Below, in pieces: positions 1 through 8,902 of a DNA stretch of 64,000 bases. Within the stretch, counting starts at the first letter, position 1; every line of letters begins with the position of its first letter. Source of the DNA: Izhakiella australiensis (GTDB lineage Bacteria; Pseudomonadota; Gammaproteobacteria; Enterobacterales; Enterobacteriaceae); NCBI RefSeq assembly GCF_002006995.1, contig NZ_MRUL01000002.1:434001-498000 (forward strand), given 5' to 3'. A program made the position numbers and the translations under genes. Below the pieces are notes generated by a model. The model did not search any database. It was not told the DNA's origin and was given only the letters and a program-made list of their open reading frames with translations.

Positions 1-119
1 AGAGCCCATCATTACAGCAGAATAGTTATATACACCGGCATCTTCAGACACGCATCGCCTCCGCGCTCAGACAGACCTCAGGCGCCGGCGCCGCCTCATC
101 AGCGACGCCGGCACGCAGG

Positions 120-2897
120 TTAGCTCAACGCATGTACAGCGGCGTTGTGGCCCGCTTTGATACCGAAAATAATGATATCGGCGACGGCGTTGCCGCCGAT
201 ACGGTTGGCACCGTGAATACCGCCGACCACCTCGCCGGCAGCCCATGCGCCGGGGATAATCTGTTTTTGGCTGTCGAGCACCGAGGTATCAACGTTAATC
301 GTCACGCCGCCCATGGTGTGATGAACCCCAGGCGCAATGCGAATAGCATAATATGGCCCCTGGTTAAGCGGATGACGCAGCGCCGTTTTGCGGCCGAAAT
401 CCTCATCGTTTTGCTGTTCGACAAACTGATTAAAGCGTTCCAGGGTGTGTTGCAACGCCGTCGGGTCCATATTGATCTTCGCCGCCAGCTCTTCGGGGGT
501 CGCAGCGCTGATAACAAAACCACGGCCGATATACTCGTCGGCGGCCTTATTGTTAAGTCGGATTTGTTCGTCGAAGATAATCCAGGCGCTTTTTTCTGGC
601 AGAGCGATGATTTGTGCTGACACCTTATCGCGGGTTTCCATTTCGTTAAAGAAACGCTGCCCCGCCTGGCTAACCAGCATCGCCCCACCGCCGCGAATCG
701 ATTCTGAAATCAGATAAGAGGTGGTCTGCTCCACCGTCGGGTGGATTTGTATTTCGCCCATATCAACGGTATCGGCACCGATTTTTTGCAGCATGGCAAT
801 ACCGCTACCGGTCGCGCCTTTGTGGTTAGTGGTAACGAAACCATCCAGCTCCGGACGATATTTAACCACCATTTCACGGTTAGCGCTGAAGCCGCCGGTA
901 GCGACGATCACGCTTTTGGCGTTGAGAATACGCGTGTCATTGTATTCATCCACCACCTTCACGCCGGTAACGGCGCCGTTTTCAAACAGGATGTCGGCCA
1001 CGGAGGTCTCAAGCAGTACCTCAATGTTGCGGGTATTGATATTTTTAACCAGGCCGCTTATCAGAAAACCGCCGACGGCAGAACGATCCGCCGGACGGTG
1101 GGTGCGGTCAATGCTCATGCCGCCGGTAATGGTAATATCATTCAGTTCAATACCGTGTGAGGCCAGCCATTCGATAGCCTCCGGCGCCAGGTTAACGAAC
1201 TCTCTTAGCAGCTGCGGATTATTTTTAAACTTGCCGCCTTTCAGCGTCTCGTCGTAGAAAAGATCTTTGCTGTCCTTGATCCCTTTCAGCGCCTGGAAGC
1301 GGGTTTCCGCCGCGTTCATCCCTACCGACGCCTTGATGGTGTTGCCGCCGATGGTGGGCATTTTTTCGATAATGGCGACCCGGGCGCCTTCATCACACGC
1401 CTGAATAGCCGCCGCCAGTCCGGCACCGCCGCTGCCGACCACCACCACGTCGTAAACCACCGGCGCGCTGGGGTTGCCACCCTCGTCAATCACATGTTCT
1501 TTGCTGGAGGTCGCTAACGCGCGCGACACGGCTTTTTTCAGCGCCTCACTCTGAGTTGTGGCGCCGGTAATCGCATCAACGTGCGGGCTGTTGGCGACCA
1601 GAATGCGTGAACGCAGACTCTCAAAAGTGGCGCTGAAATCAACGTCGAGGGTATCGTCCGGTACCAGCGAGATATCAGTAATACGGTCGGTATCCAGGGT
1701 GACGTTAATTTTCAGCTTCAGCGCCTCGGCCTCCACTTTTTCCTGAAAGACGCCAGCTTTATATTTACGGCCGCTGCTGCTCATGTCACGGATCATGGCG
1801 TCAACCAGCGAGAAGCGCCACAGCGGTTCAGGAATGGTGAGCGCTTCGCGCCGGGTGCTATCAATAAACAGCTCAAGCTGTTCATCATTCAGAATGCGAT
1901 CGGCCCAGTCCGGGTAGGCGATGCAGGCCTTACCTATCGCCACCAGATCATAACCGTGCGCCAGCGCCGTTTCGACATCGGCTTTATTGACCACGCCGCC
2001 AACGCCGATGACCGGCACCTTCGCCAGCTCAGGCGAACGCATGGCGATGTATTTATCAATCAGCGGCGTCGGGTCCTGCGTATCAACAATTGAAGGGCGT
2101 AGCAGCGAGCCTACCGAAAAGTGAACGTAATCCAGGCCGCGCGCCGCCAGTTTTTCCAGCAGATAAAGGGTATCGTCAAAATGGATACCGGGAACCTCAA
2201 TCTCTTCCGGTGAAAAACGGTAGCCGATAATAAAGGAATCATGGGCGAAACGATCCGCCATCTGATGGGTAATTTCCAGCACCGCCAGCGGGAAACGCGC
2301 GCGTTTTTCCCGGCTGCCGCCCCATTTGTCATCACGCTGGTTGGAGTTTGGTGAATAGAATTGCTGAATCAGATACGTGTTGGCGCCGTGGATCTCAACG
2401 CCGTCAAAGCCCGCTTTAATCGCGCGGTTAACTGCGTCACCGAACTTCGTGATCATCACATCCACTTCTTCAGCACTCAGCGCCTGCGGCGTGGTTGCGC
2501 CTTCGCGCGGAGCGGCAATGGCGCTCGGCGCCACAGGGGTTTTGCCGCCAATCAGCGCTGGCTCAACCATACGGCCGCCGTGATAGATTTGCAGAATGGC
2601 TTTCGATCCACGTGACTTTATTGCATCGGCGATTTTCGCCAGCCCGGGAATTTTGTTATCGCTATCAATGGCGATGGCGCCGGGAAAAGCCGGTCCCTTG
2701 TTATCGATATAGCAGCATTCAACAATCACCGTACCAATGCTGCCAGCACGCACGCGGTAGTACTCCACCAGCTCGCTGGTGACCGTACCGTCATAAAAAC
2801 CGGTACAGGTGGTCATCGGCGCCATGACCAGACGATTTTTCAGTACCGCGCCGTCAGGCAGCGTAAGCGGATTCAGAATCGGTGTAATTGTACCCAT
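120..2897 (-). CDS. Soluble NADH:fumarate reductase (OYE + FMN-bind + FAD domains)
   Basis: 925 residues with three modules in order. Residues about 1-360 are an Old Yellow Enzyme-like NADH:flavin oxidoreductase barrel. Residues about 380-470 are an FMN_bind domain with a flavinylation motif, DAITGAT (D441 to T447), where ApbE-type enzymes attach FMN to the threonine. From about 480 comes a flavoprotein fumarate-reductase domain with the dinucleotide motif GSGGAGLAAA. This architecture matches the cytoplasmic NADH:fumarate reductase described from Klebsiella. The expected role is re-oxidising NADH with fumarate in anaerobic cytoplasm. The ATG at 2897 is preferred because GGAG lies 9 nt upstream; an upstream TTG at 2912 would place that GGAG inside the gene. 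The gene is divergent from a dicarboxylate transporter and fumarase and shares a region with an FNR box. No apbE gene lies nearby. Urocanate or another enoate as acceptor cannot be excluded. Confidence 0.85.
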   Translation of the reverse strand: MGTITPILNPLTLPDGAVLKNRLVMAPMTTCTGFYDGTVTSELVEYYRVRAGSIGTVIVECCYIDNKGPAFPGAIAIDSDNKIPGLAKIADAIKSRGSKAILQIYHGGRMVEPALIGGKTPVAPSAIAAPREGATTPQALSAEEVDVMITKFGDAVNRAIKAGFDGVEIHGANTYLIQQFYSPNSNQRDDKWGGSREKRARFPLAVLEITHQMADRFAHDSFIIGYRFSPEEIEVPGIHFDDTLYLLEKLAARGLDYVHFSVGSLLRPSIVDTQDPTPLIDKYIAMRSPELAKVPVIGVGGVVNKADVETALAHGYDLVAIGKACIAYPDWADRILNDEQLELFIDSTRREALTIPEPLWRFSLVDAMIRDMSSSGRKYKAGVFQEKVEAEALKLKINVTLDTDRITDISLVPDDTLDVDFSATFESLRSRILVANSPHVDAITGATTQSEALKKAVSRALATSSKEHVIDEGGNPSAPVVYDVVVVGSGGAGLAAAIQACDEGARVAIIEKMPTIGGNTIKASVGMNAAETRFQALKGIKDSKDLFYDETLKGGKFKNNPQLLREFVNLAPEAIEWLASHGIELNDITITGGMSIDRTHRPADRSAVGGFLISGLVKNINTRNIEVLLETSVADILFENGAVTGVKVVDEYNDTRILNAKSVIVATGGFSANREMVVKYRPELDGFVTTNHKGATGSGIAMLQKIGADTVDMGEIQIHPTVEQTTSYLISESIRGGGAMLVSQAGQRFFNEMETRDKVSAQIIALPEKSAWIIFDEQIRLNNKAADEYIGRGFVISAATPEELAAKINMDPTALQHTLERFNQFVEQQNDEDFGRKTALRHPLNQGPYYAIRIAPGVHHTMGGVTINVDTSVLDSQKQIIPGAWAAGEVVGGIHGANRIGGNAVADIIIFGIKAGHNAAVHALS

Positions 2898-3090
2898 TGT
2901 CAGCAACTCCAAAAAAATATAAAAGTTTAGAATTCGGTATCAGACGAGTTTATTTCTAATTAATTATGTGGTCCGACTTAATAGTGCCAATATAGCAATT
3001 TCCTTAATTACATAACCGATAAATTTACTTATTTAACTTTTAAATTAACTCAGGTAATTTATTTATCGCTCAGTTTAATCATGCCAACAT

Positions 3091-3110
3091 AATTGTTATT
3101 CAATTGTTAT
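3091..3110. repeat. Direct repeat AATTGTTAT x2, 11-bp period
   Basis: AATTGTTAT occurs at 3091-3099 and 3102-3110, one helical turn apart, in the divergent region between the fumarate reductase and the transporter. A second pair, TTGTACA at 3177-3183 and 3197-3203, is spaced two turns apart. Such phased repeats could bind a response regulator, but no regulator gene adjoins, so the role is a guess. Confidence 0.3.
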
Positions 3111-3292
3111 GAAAAAGCAACCCGCGTTCACATTAAACATAAATGGCATTTAAATCAATAAGTTAAACAATAGCATTTGTACAAAAAAGACTAATATTGT
3201 ACATTCAAACTTACCAGGATGACTCTGACTAAGTGAGCTTTATCCGAATATATTAGAATAATAGAAAAAATAAATTTCACGGTGAAATTTTA

Positions 3293-3306
3293 TTGATCCA
3301 GATCAA
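3293..3306 (+). promoter_or_regulatory. FNR box upstream of transporter/fumarase
   Basis: TTGAT-CCAG-ATCAA is a perfect match to the FNR consensus (TTGAT-N4-ATCAA). Its centre is 3299.5. A -41.5 placement predicts a start near 3341, and a CATTAT -10-like hexamer lies at 3328-3333. This fits oxygen-limited activation of the transporter and fumarase, and possibly of the divergent reductase. Confidence 0.75.
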
Positions 3307-3500
3307 AGTGCCAGATCTAATTAATCGCATTATGCCGCTATGGGTGGCATTATTATTTCAGTTAAGACCTTTCCCAAGAATAAATAAGATCTATCGATGT
3401 CACGGTTATAAAGTTGAAAAAAAGCAATTGAGCAACTAAAAAAGTAGACATGAAATACCGGGGCGTATAACGCATTCTTCCTAACTTGCAGACCAATACT

Positions 3501-5012
3501 ATGAAACCACTATCAACTTCCAGTAAACCTGCAAAAGCCGTATCGGCTTCTCCAGGTAAAAAAAATCGGCTGATAATGCTGTTCCTGCCGGTCGTTGTCT
3601 CTGTCCTGCTGTTGCTGGTTCCGGTTCCCGGCGGTTTGGAGCCTTATACCTGGCGTTTCTTCGCTGTCTTTGTCGGGGTGATCGTCGGCCTGATCTTTGA
3701 ACCCCTGCCGGGGGCGGTAATCGGCCTGACCGGCGTGGTGGTGATCGCGCTATTCAGCCAGTGGCTGCTGTTCAGCCCGGCCGAGTTGGCAACGCCGAAG
3801 TTTAATCCGGCATCGCAGGCCTTTAAATGGGCGGTTAGCGGATTCGGTAACTCGACCGTATGGCTGATCTTCGGCGCCTTCATGTTCGCCGCTGGCTATG
3901 ATAAAACCCAGTTCGGCCGCCGCCTGGCGCTGATCCTGGTGAAATATCTCGGTCGGCGCAGCCTGACGCTCGGTTACGCAATTACCTTTGCTGACCTGCT
4001 GCTGGCACCGTTCACGCCGTCAAATACCGCACGCAGTGGTGGCACAATTTATCCTATTATCGCCAACCTGCCGCCGCTGTATGATTCAAAACCAAACGAC
4101 CCCAGTGCGCGCCGCATCGGTTCGTATCTGATGTGGGTCGCTATCACTGCGGCCTGTATCACCAGCTCAATGTTTCTTTCCGCCCTGGCGCCCAACCTGC
4201 TGGCGCTGGCGCTGGTGAAAAGCGTGGTCGGTTTCGACATTTCATGGGGCACCTGGTTTCTTGCCTTCCTGCCTCTTGGCGTACTGCTGATTCTCACCAT
4301 GCCGCTGCTAGCCTACTGGTTCTATCCGCCGGAAGTGAAGTTCAACGATGAGGTGCCGCGCTGGGCCAGCAAGGAACTGGAGAAACTGGGCAAGCTGTCT
4401 CGTAATGAAATCCTGCTGCTGGTGTTTGTCATCTGCGCGCTGATGATGTGGATTTTCGCTACCGCGTGGATTGAACCGGCAATGGCCGCCCTGCTGGTTA
4501 TCGTGTTAATGCTGTGGACCGGCGTGCTGAACTGGAACGACATTACCAGTAACAAAGCGGCCTGGAATACCTTCGCCTGGTTCGCCACGCTGGTGGCGCT
4601 GGCAGACGGTCTGGCAAAAGTGGGCTTTATTGCCTGGTTGGGTAAAGAAGGAGGTCAGCTGCTGCACGGCATTGACCCGCAGGTCTCAGCGGTAATGCTG
4701 CTGGTCGCCTTCTATCTGCTGCACTACCTGTTTGCCAGCACCACCGCGCATACCACCGCCCTGCTGCCGGCCATGCTGACTATCGCCGCGTCCATTCCGG
4801 GCATCAATATGCCGGTATTCTGTCTGATGATGGTGACCTCGCTGGGCGTAATGGGCATTATCACTCCGTACGGTACTGGCCCCAGCCCTATCTACTACGG
4901 CAGCGGCTACCTGCCAACTAAAGATTACTGGCGTCTCGGCACAATTTTCGGCGCTATCTTCCTGGTCGCGCTGATGGCCATCGCCTATCCGTGGATGGTG
5001 ATGATGTTCTGA
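3501..5012 (+). CDS. DASS-family di/tricarboxylate transporter (CitT/TtdT-like)
   Basis: 503 residues from the ATG at 3501. It is an inner-membrane protein of the divalent anion:Na+ symporter (SLC13/DASS) family, closest in character to the E. coli citrate/succinate and tartrate/succinate antiporters. Visible features are about a dozen hydrophobic segments, the PFTPSNTARSGG loop near residue 170, and the C-terminal ITPYGTGPSPIYYG loop, both typical anion-binding re-entrant loops. A basic cytoplasmic stretch of about 25 residues precedes the first membrane segment. A TTG at 3486 would add five residues; neither start has a clear Shine-Dalgarno. Next to fumarase and fumarate reductase, the likely job is importing malate, tartrate, fumarate or citrate in exchange for succinate under anaerobiosis. 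The exact substrate cannot be read from sequence. Confidence 0.85.
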   Translation: MKPLSTSSKPAKAVSASPGKKNRLIMLFLPVVVSVLLLLVPVPGGLEPYTWRFFAVFVGVIVGLIFEPLPGAVIGLTGVVVIALFSQWLLFSPAELATPKFNPASQAFKWAVSGFGNSTVWLIFGAFMFAAGYDKTQFGRRLALILVKYLGRRSLTLGYAITFADLLLAPFTPSNTARSGGTIYPIIANLPPLYDSKPNDPSARRIGSYLMWVAITAACITSSMFLSALAPNLLALALVKSVVGFDISWGTWFLAFLPLGVLLILTMPLLAYWFYPPEVKFNDEVPRWASKELEKLGKLSRNEILLLVFVICALMMWIFATAWIEPAMAALLVIVLMLWTGVLNWNDITSNKAAWNTFAWFATLVALADGLAKVGFIAWLGKEGGQLLHGIDPQVSAVMLLVAFYLLHYLFASTTAHTTALLPAMLTIAASIPGINMPVFCLMMVTSLGVMGIITPYGTGPSPIYYGSGYLPTKDYWRLGTIFGAIFLVALMAIAYPWMVMMF

Positions 5013-5059
5013 TAGAGTTAACAAAGAGTTAAAATAGATTCGCAAAGTGTTAGACTACC

Positions 5060-5086
5060 GCGCCAGTCCCAAAAACGGACTGGCGC
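5060..5086 (+). other. Stem-loop between transporter and fumarase genes
   Basis: GCGCCAGTCC and GGACTGGCGC form a perfect 10-bp stem with a 7-nt loop (CAAAAAC). No T-tract follows, so it is more likely an mRNA stabiliser or attenuator that separates the expression of two genes than a full terminator. Confidence 0.5.
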
Positions 5087-5166
5087 AATAACAACAAATA
5101 GCAAAGACCAACGCTGCATCCCTGCCTGCCAGATGGCCCGGACTGCCGGCGATTAAGTGAGCTGAA

Positions 5167-6810
5167 ATGTCGAATAAACCCTTTCATTACCAAGATCCTT
5201 TCCCGCTGGCAAAAGATGACACCGAATATTATCTGCTAAGCAGTGACTACGTTTCGGTCGCTGATTTTGCCGGTGAGCAAGTGCTGAAAATCGATCCGCA
5301 AGCACTGACGCTGCTGGCACAGCAGGCGTTTCATGATGCCTCCTTTATGCTGCGCCCGGCGCATCAGCAACAGGTAGCTGCGATCCTTGACGATCCGCAG
5401 GCCAGCGAAAACGATCGCTACGTGGCACTGCAGTTTCTGCGCAACTCTGAAATCGCCGCTAAAGGCGTATTGCCAACCTGCCAGGATACCGGCACCGCAA
5501 TCATTAGCGGGAAAAAAGGTCAGCGCGTCTGGACCGGCGGTGGCGATGAAGCAGCGCTGTCGCAGGGGGTGTACAACACCTATATCGAAGATAACCTGCG
5601 CTATTCGCAAAACGCCGCGCTGGATATGTATCGGGAGGTCAACACCGGCACCAACCTGCCGGCGCAGATCGACCTGTACAGCGTTGACGGCGACGAATAT
5701 AAGTTTCTCTGCATCGCTAAAGGCGGCGGTTCAGCGAATAAAACCTATCTCTATCAGGAAACGAAAGCGTTACTGACGCCGGCGAAGTTGAAAAATTACC
5801 TGGTAGATAAAATGCGTACCCTCGGCACCGCAGCCTGCCCGCCCTATCATATTGCGTTTGTTATCGGCGGCACCTCAGCGGAAAGTACCCTGAAAACGGT
5901 CAAGCTGGCATCCACGCACTACTACGACGGATTGCCGCACGAAGGCAATGAGCTCGGTCAGGCATTCCGCGACCTGCAGCTTGAGCAGGAACTGTTGCTG
6001 GAAGCCCAGAAGCTTGGCCTCGGCGCCCAGTTTGGCGGTAAATATTTCGCCCATGATATCCGGGTAATCCGCCTACCGCGCCACGGCGCCTCCTGCCCGA
6101 TCGGCATGGGCGTTTCCTGCTCGGCGGATCGCAATATCAAAGCCAAAATTAACCGTGACGGCATCTGGATTGAAAAGCTGGAAAATAATCCGGGCCGCTA
6201 TATTCCCGCCGAACTGCGCCAGCAGGGCGAAGGCGAAGTGGTGCAGGTTGACCTTAACCGACCGATGAACGAGATTCTGGCGCAGCTGTCCGCCTACCCG
6301 GTCTCGACCCGCCTGTCACTCAACGGCACCATTATCGTGGCCCGTGATATCGCCCATGCCAAGTTGCAAGAGCGCATCGATAGCGGTGAAGGCCTGCCGC
6401 AATACATTAAAGATCATCCGGTCTATTATGCCGGGCCGGCGAAAACGCCATCAGGCTATGCTTCCGGCTCACTCGGCCCGACGACCGCCGGGCGGATGGA
6501 CTCCTACGTCGATTCGCTGCAGTCTCACGGCGGCAGCATGATTATGCTGGCGAAAGGGAACCGCAGTCAGCAAGTGACCGATGCCTGCCACAAACACGGC
6601 GGCTTCTACCTTGGCAGCATTGGCGGCCCGGCAGCGGTGCTGGCACAGCAAAGCATCAAGCAGCTGGAATGCGTCGAATATGCCGAGCTGGGAATGGAAG
6701 CGATCTGGAAAATTGAGGTAGAAAACTTCCCGGCATTTATTCTGGTTGATGATAAGGGGAATGATTTCTTCCAGCAGATCAACAACCAGTGCGCAGCCTG
6801 CCTGAAGTAA
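5167..6810 (+). CDS. fumB: Class I fumarate hydratase (4Fe-4S)
   Basis: 547 residues, against 548 for E. coli FumA/FumB, and colinear throughout. It interconverts fumarate and malate using an oxygen-sensitive [4Fe-4S] cluster. The three cluster cysteines are at C105 (PTCQDTG), C224 (TAACPPY) and C318 (GVSCSAD). The C-terminal half has the swivelling beta-domain found also in tartrate dehydratase. It follows the dicarboxylate transporter by 154 bp in the same direction, and its partner reductase is divergent. Malate imported by the transporter could thus be dehydrated to fumarate and reduced to succinate. The context with an FNR box resembles E. coli fumB more than fumA, so that symbol is used, but sequence alone does not separate the two. 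Confidence 0.93.
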   Translation: MSNKPFHYQDPFPLAKDDTEYYLLSSDYVSVADFAGEQVLKIDPQALTLLAQQAFHDASFMLRPAHQQQVAAILDDPQASENDRYVALQFLRNSEIAAKGVLPTCQDTGTAIISGKKGQRVWTGGGDEAALSQGVYNTYIEDNLRYSQNAALDMYREVNTGTNLPAQIDLYSVDGDEYKFLCIAKGGGSANKTYLYQETKALLTPAKLKNYLVDKMRTLGTAACPPYHIAFVIGGTSAESTLKTVKLASTHYYDGLPHEGNELGQAFRDLQLEQELLLEAQKLGLGAQFGGKYFAHDIRVIRLPRHGASCPIGMGVSCSADRNIKAKINRDGIWIEKLENNPGRYIPAELRQQGEGEVVQVDLNRPMNEILAQLSAYPVSTRLSLNGTIIVARDIAHAKLQERIDSGEGLPQYIKDHPVYYAGPAKTPSGYASGSLGPTTAGRMDSYVDSLQSHGGSMIMLAKGNRSQQVTDACHKHGGFYLGSIGGPAAVLAQQSIKQLECVEYAELGMEAIWKIEVENFPAFILVDDKGNDFFQQINNQCAACLK

Positions 6811-6828
6811 TTTCGCGTCGTGAGTTAA

Positions 6829-6852
6829 GGGCCGGTGCGTCGCGGCCCTTTT
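6829..6852 (+). terminator. Rho-independent terminator after fumarase
   Basis: A GGGCCG/CGGCCC stem with an 8-nt loop is followed by TTTT, 18 bp after the fumarase stop. A very similar hairpin precedes the second copy of the adjacent repeat at 23349, so it may belong to the repeat element. Confidence 0.75.
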
Positions 6853-6888
6853 AATCCCGCAAGAGGGTTTCCCCGCCTGCCAGCCCGA

Positions 6889-7239
6889 CTTATTTCACCT
6901 TTGGTGGGTTGTTCCGTTCGCCTTTGCGGTGGGCTGCTTATTTCACCGCTGGTGGACTGTTCCGTTCGCCTGTGCGGCCAGTGCCATAGTTGCCCGCCGC
7001 TGCGGGCGACCGGCAAGGGGCCATCAAACGTCATGGCCCCTTGACCCCGGACTTCCGGCAGTTTCTGCGTGGCTGCGTCCTACCCTCACGCATGTAGCCC
7101 GCCGTACGGGCCGTTCGCGATGCGTTCCCGACGCTGCGCTTACTTTCGCCGCCTCCCTGCGGCTCACCCTGGCGGGCTTCATTCGCTCGGCGCAGAAAAG
7201 CCTGTTGGTACAGGTTTGTGGGAAACGGCATCCGTTTTT
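6889..7239 (+). repeat. Intergenic repeat module A, copy 1
   Basis: About 350 bp, almost identical over its last 280 bp to copy 2 (7305-7653) and clearly related to copy 3 (23420-23757). It begins with two 47-bp subrepeats containing TTATTTCACC and GTTCCGTTCGCC. Three hairpins are visible: GCCCGC/GCGGGC (6992-7007), an 11-bp stem CAAGGGGCCAT/ATGGCCCCTTG (7014-7043), and GCCCG/CGGGC (7097-7111). Open reading frames here lack start signals and homology and appear fortuitous. Confidence 0.8.
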
Positions 7240-7304
7240 AATCGATAACGGCGTTAGGAAGCAGATTTGCTGGTACCTCAACGTTGTTATCGAGCGGGTG
7301 GCTG

Positions 7305-7653
7305 ATTTCTTCACCTTAGGTGGGTTGTTCCATTCGCCTTTGCGGTGGCCGCTTATTTCACCTTTGGTGGGCTGTTCCGTTCGCCTGTGCGGCCAGTGCC
7401 ATAGTTGCCCGCCGCTGCGGGCGACCGGCAAGGGGCCATCAAACGTCATGGCCCCTTGACCCCGGACTTCCGGCAGTTTCTGCGTGGCTGCGCCCTTCCC
7501 TCACGCATGTAGCCCGCCGTACGGGCCGTTCGCGATGCGTTCCCGACGCTGCGCTTACTTTCGCCGCCTCCCTGCGGCTCACCCTGGCGGGCTTCATTCG
7601 CTCGGCGCAGAAAAGCCTGTTGGTACAGGTTTGTGGGAAACGGCATCCGTTTT
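7305..7653 (+). repeat. Intergenic repeat module A, copy 2
   Basis: Second tandem copy, separated from copy 1 by about 65 bp of unique sequence. Over the last 280 bp I count only a handful of differences from copy 1. The large hairpin is at 7429-7458 with an unchanged stem and loop. Confidence 0.8.
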
Positions 7654-7685
7654 TTATTAAAAAGCAAAACCAGGTTGCCGATATT

Positions 7686-7999
7686 CAATCCGGCACAGAC
7701 CTGCTTTTATCTTTTTACTTAAAACGATGAAGAAGCTTGCGGGGGAGGAGAAGGCCTGGCTGATTTCAGCAGGCTCGCGGCCAGGGATGGCCGTGCGCCA
7801 GGTCACACGGACGTGCTTGTGCCGGTGCGGAAAACAGCCGGGCCTTCTGTGACCTGGGTACCGGGCTTACAGCAATGAGGGATGCCGTTTGCGTAGTTTC
7901 GCCACACGGACGTACTTGTGCCGGTGCGGGAAGCAGCCGGGCCTTCTGCGACCGGGGTGCCGGGCTTACAGCAATAAGGGGCTGCCGTTTACCGGGCGT
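7686..7999 (+). repeat. Intergenic repeat module B with two 99-bp tandem units
   Basis: A lead sequence (7686-7803, containing GGGGGAGGAGAAGGCC and GCGGCCAGGGATGGCC) is followed by two units that start with CACACGGACGT at 7804 and 7903. Each holds GTGCCGGTGCGG, CAGCCGGGCCTTCTG and GGGCTTACAGC. Unit 1 is closed by a 9-bp inverted repeat, CAGGTCACA (7799-7807) with TGTGACCTG (7848-7856). The same module recurs at 23823-24210. Confidence 0.75.
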
Positions 8000-8053
8000 G
8001 CGGCCGGGTGATAATAAAGCGATGCCTGCGCAAAAATCCGCTCCAGGCTACGG

Positions 8054-8803
8054 CTATTTCGCCAGCGAGGCGGCCAGCGCTACCGAGTCCTCTCCCGCCG
8101 GGATATGCATTGGCGCCTGGCTGTCGGTCGCGGCACGCCACACGCCTTCGGCCACGTCCTGCGAGGTGGTAACAGGTCCGCCACCGCGCACGCTGTTGAA
8201 TACCTGCTCACCCAGCGCAGCATAGGGTTCGGAAATGGTTCCCTGCATCCGCGGCATCGCATTTTCACCGAAGCGCGTTTCCGGACTGCGACCGGGCTGC
8301 ACAATCCGCACCTGCACATTGAAGGCCTCAACCTCCTTCGCCAGCGAGCGGCTGAAGGTTTCTACCGCCGCTTTACTGGCGCTGTAAACCGCCAGCAGCG
8401 TAAAGGGCGTCATGGTCACGGCTGACGTCACATTAATAATCGTCCCCGACCGGCGCTCGCGCATCTGCGGCAGCACCGCCTGAGTCATGGCGATGGTGCC
8501 AATCGTGTTGGTTTCAAAGATATCGCGCACCGTAGCCAGCGGCGTGGACTCCACAGCGCCAATCAGACCAACCCCGGCGTTATTTACCAGAACATCAATC
8601 GGTCCGGCATCGGCGATGAGCTGTTGAATACTGCCTGCATCGGTAACATCCAGCGCCAGCACTTTCAGATTAGCGTTGGCAGGTAAAATATCGGTGTTGG
8701 GCGTCCGCATAGTCGCTATCACCTTCCAGCCCTGCTGCAAAAAGTAGCGCGCAATCTCCAGGCCAAACCCTGAAGAGCTGCCGGTAATCAGAATAGTTTT
8801 CAT
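8054..8803 (-). CDS. Short-chain dehydrogenase/reductase (SDR)
   Basis: 249 residues, a classical NAD(P)-dependent SDR. It has the cofactor-binding TGSSSGFG motif near the N-terminus, the structural NNAG motif about residue 80, and the catalytic YSASK with an upstream Ser about residue 130-150. The start at 8803 (MKTILITG) is preferred over a longer frame because a GGGAG ribosome site sits just upstream and the cofactor motif then begins at residue 7, as usual. It is divergent from an AraC-family regulator with a 99-bp gap, so that regulator probably controls it. The substrate cannot be named. Confidence 0.85.
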   Translation of the reverse strand: MKTILITGSSSGFGLEIARYFLQQGWKVIATMRTPNTDILPANANLKVLALDVTDAGSIQQLIADAGPIDVLVNNAGVGLIGAVESTPLATVRDIFETNTIGTIAMTQAVLPQMRERRSGTIINVTSAVTMTPFTLLAVYSASKAAVETFSRSLAKEVEAFNVQVRIVQPGRSPETRFGENAMPRMQGTISEPYAALGEQVFNSVRGGGPVTTSQDVAEGVWRAATDSQAPMHIPAGEDSVALAASLAK

Positions 8804-8902
8804 TTTAATGCTCCCGTTGACGATCAGAGAAGCTAAGCATAGATCGCACGTGGCGGATGAACTACAATCGAAAGTCCGCAAGACATTTGCAGGAGTCCGG
8901 AT

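Noticed and set aside
132-1257. Plus-strand frames of up to 178 codons opposite the fumarate reductase
   Set aside because: Antisense shadows of a well-supported minus-strand gene with clear domain motifs.
6835-7730. Open frames of 69-176 codons across the repeats
   Set aside because: They repeat with the DNA, occur on both strands, have no ribosome site and no recognisable domain; the region behaves as structured non-coding repeat.
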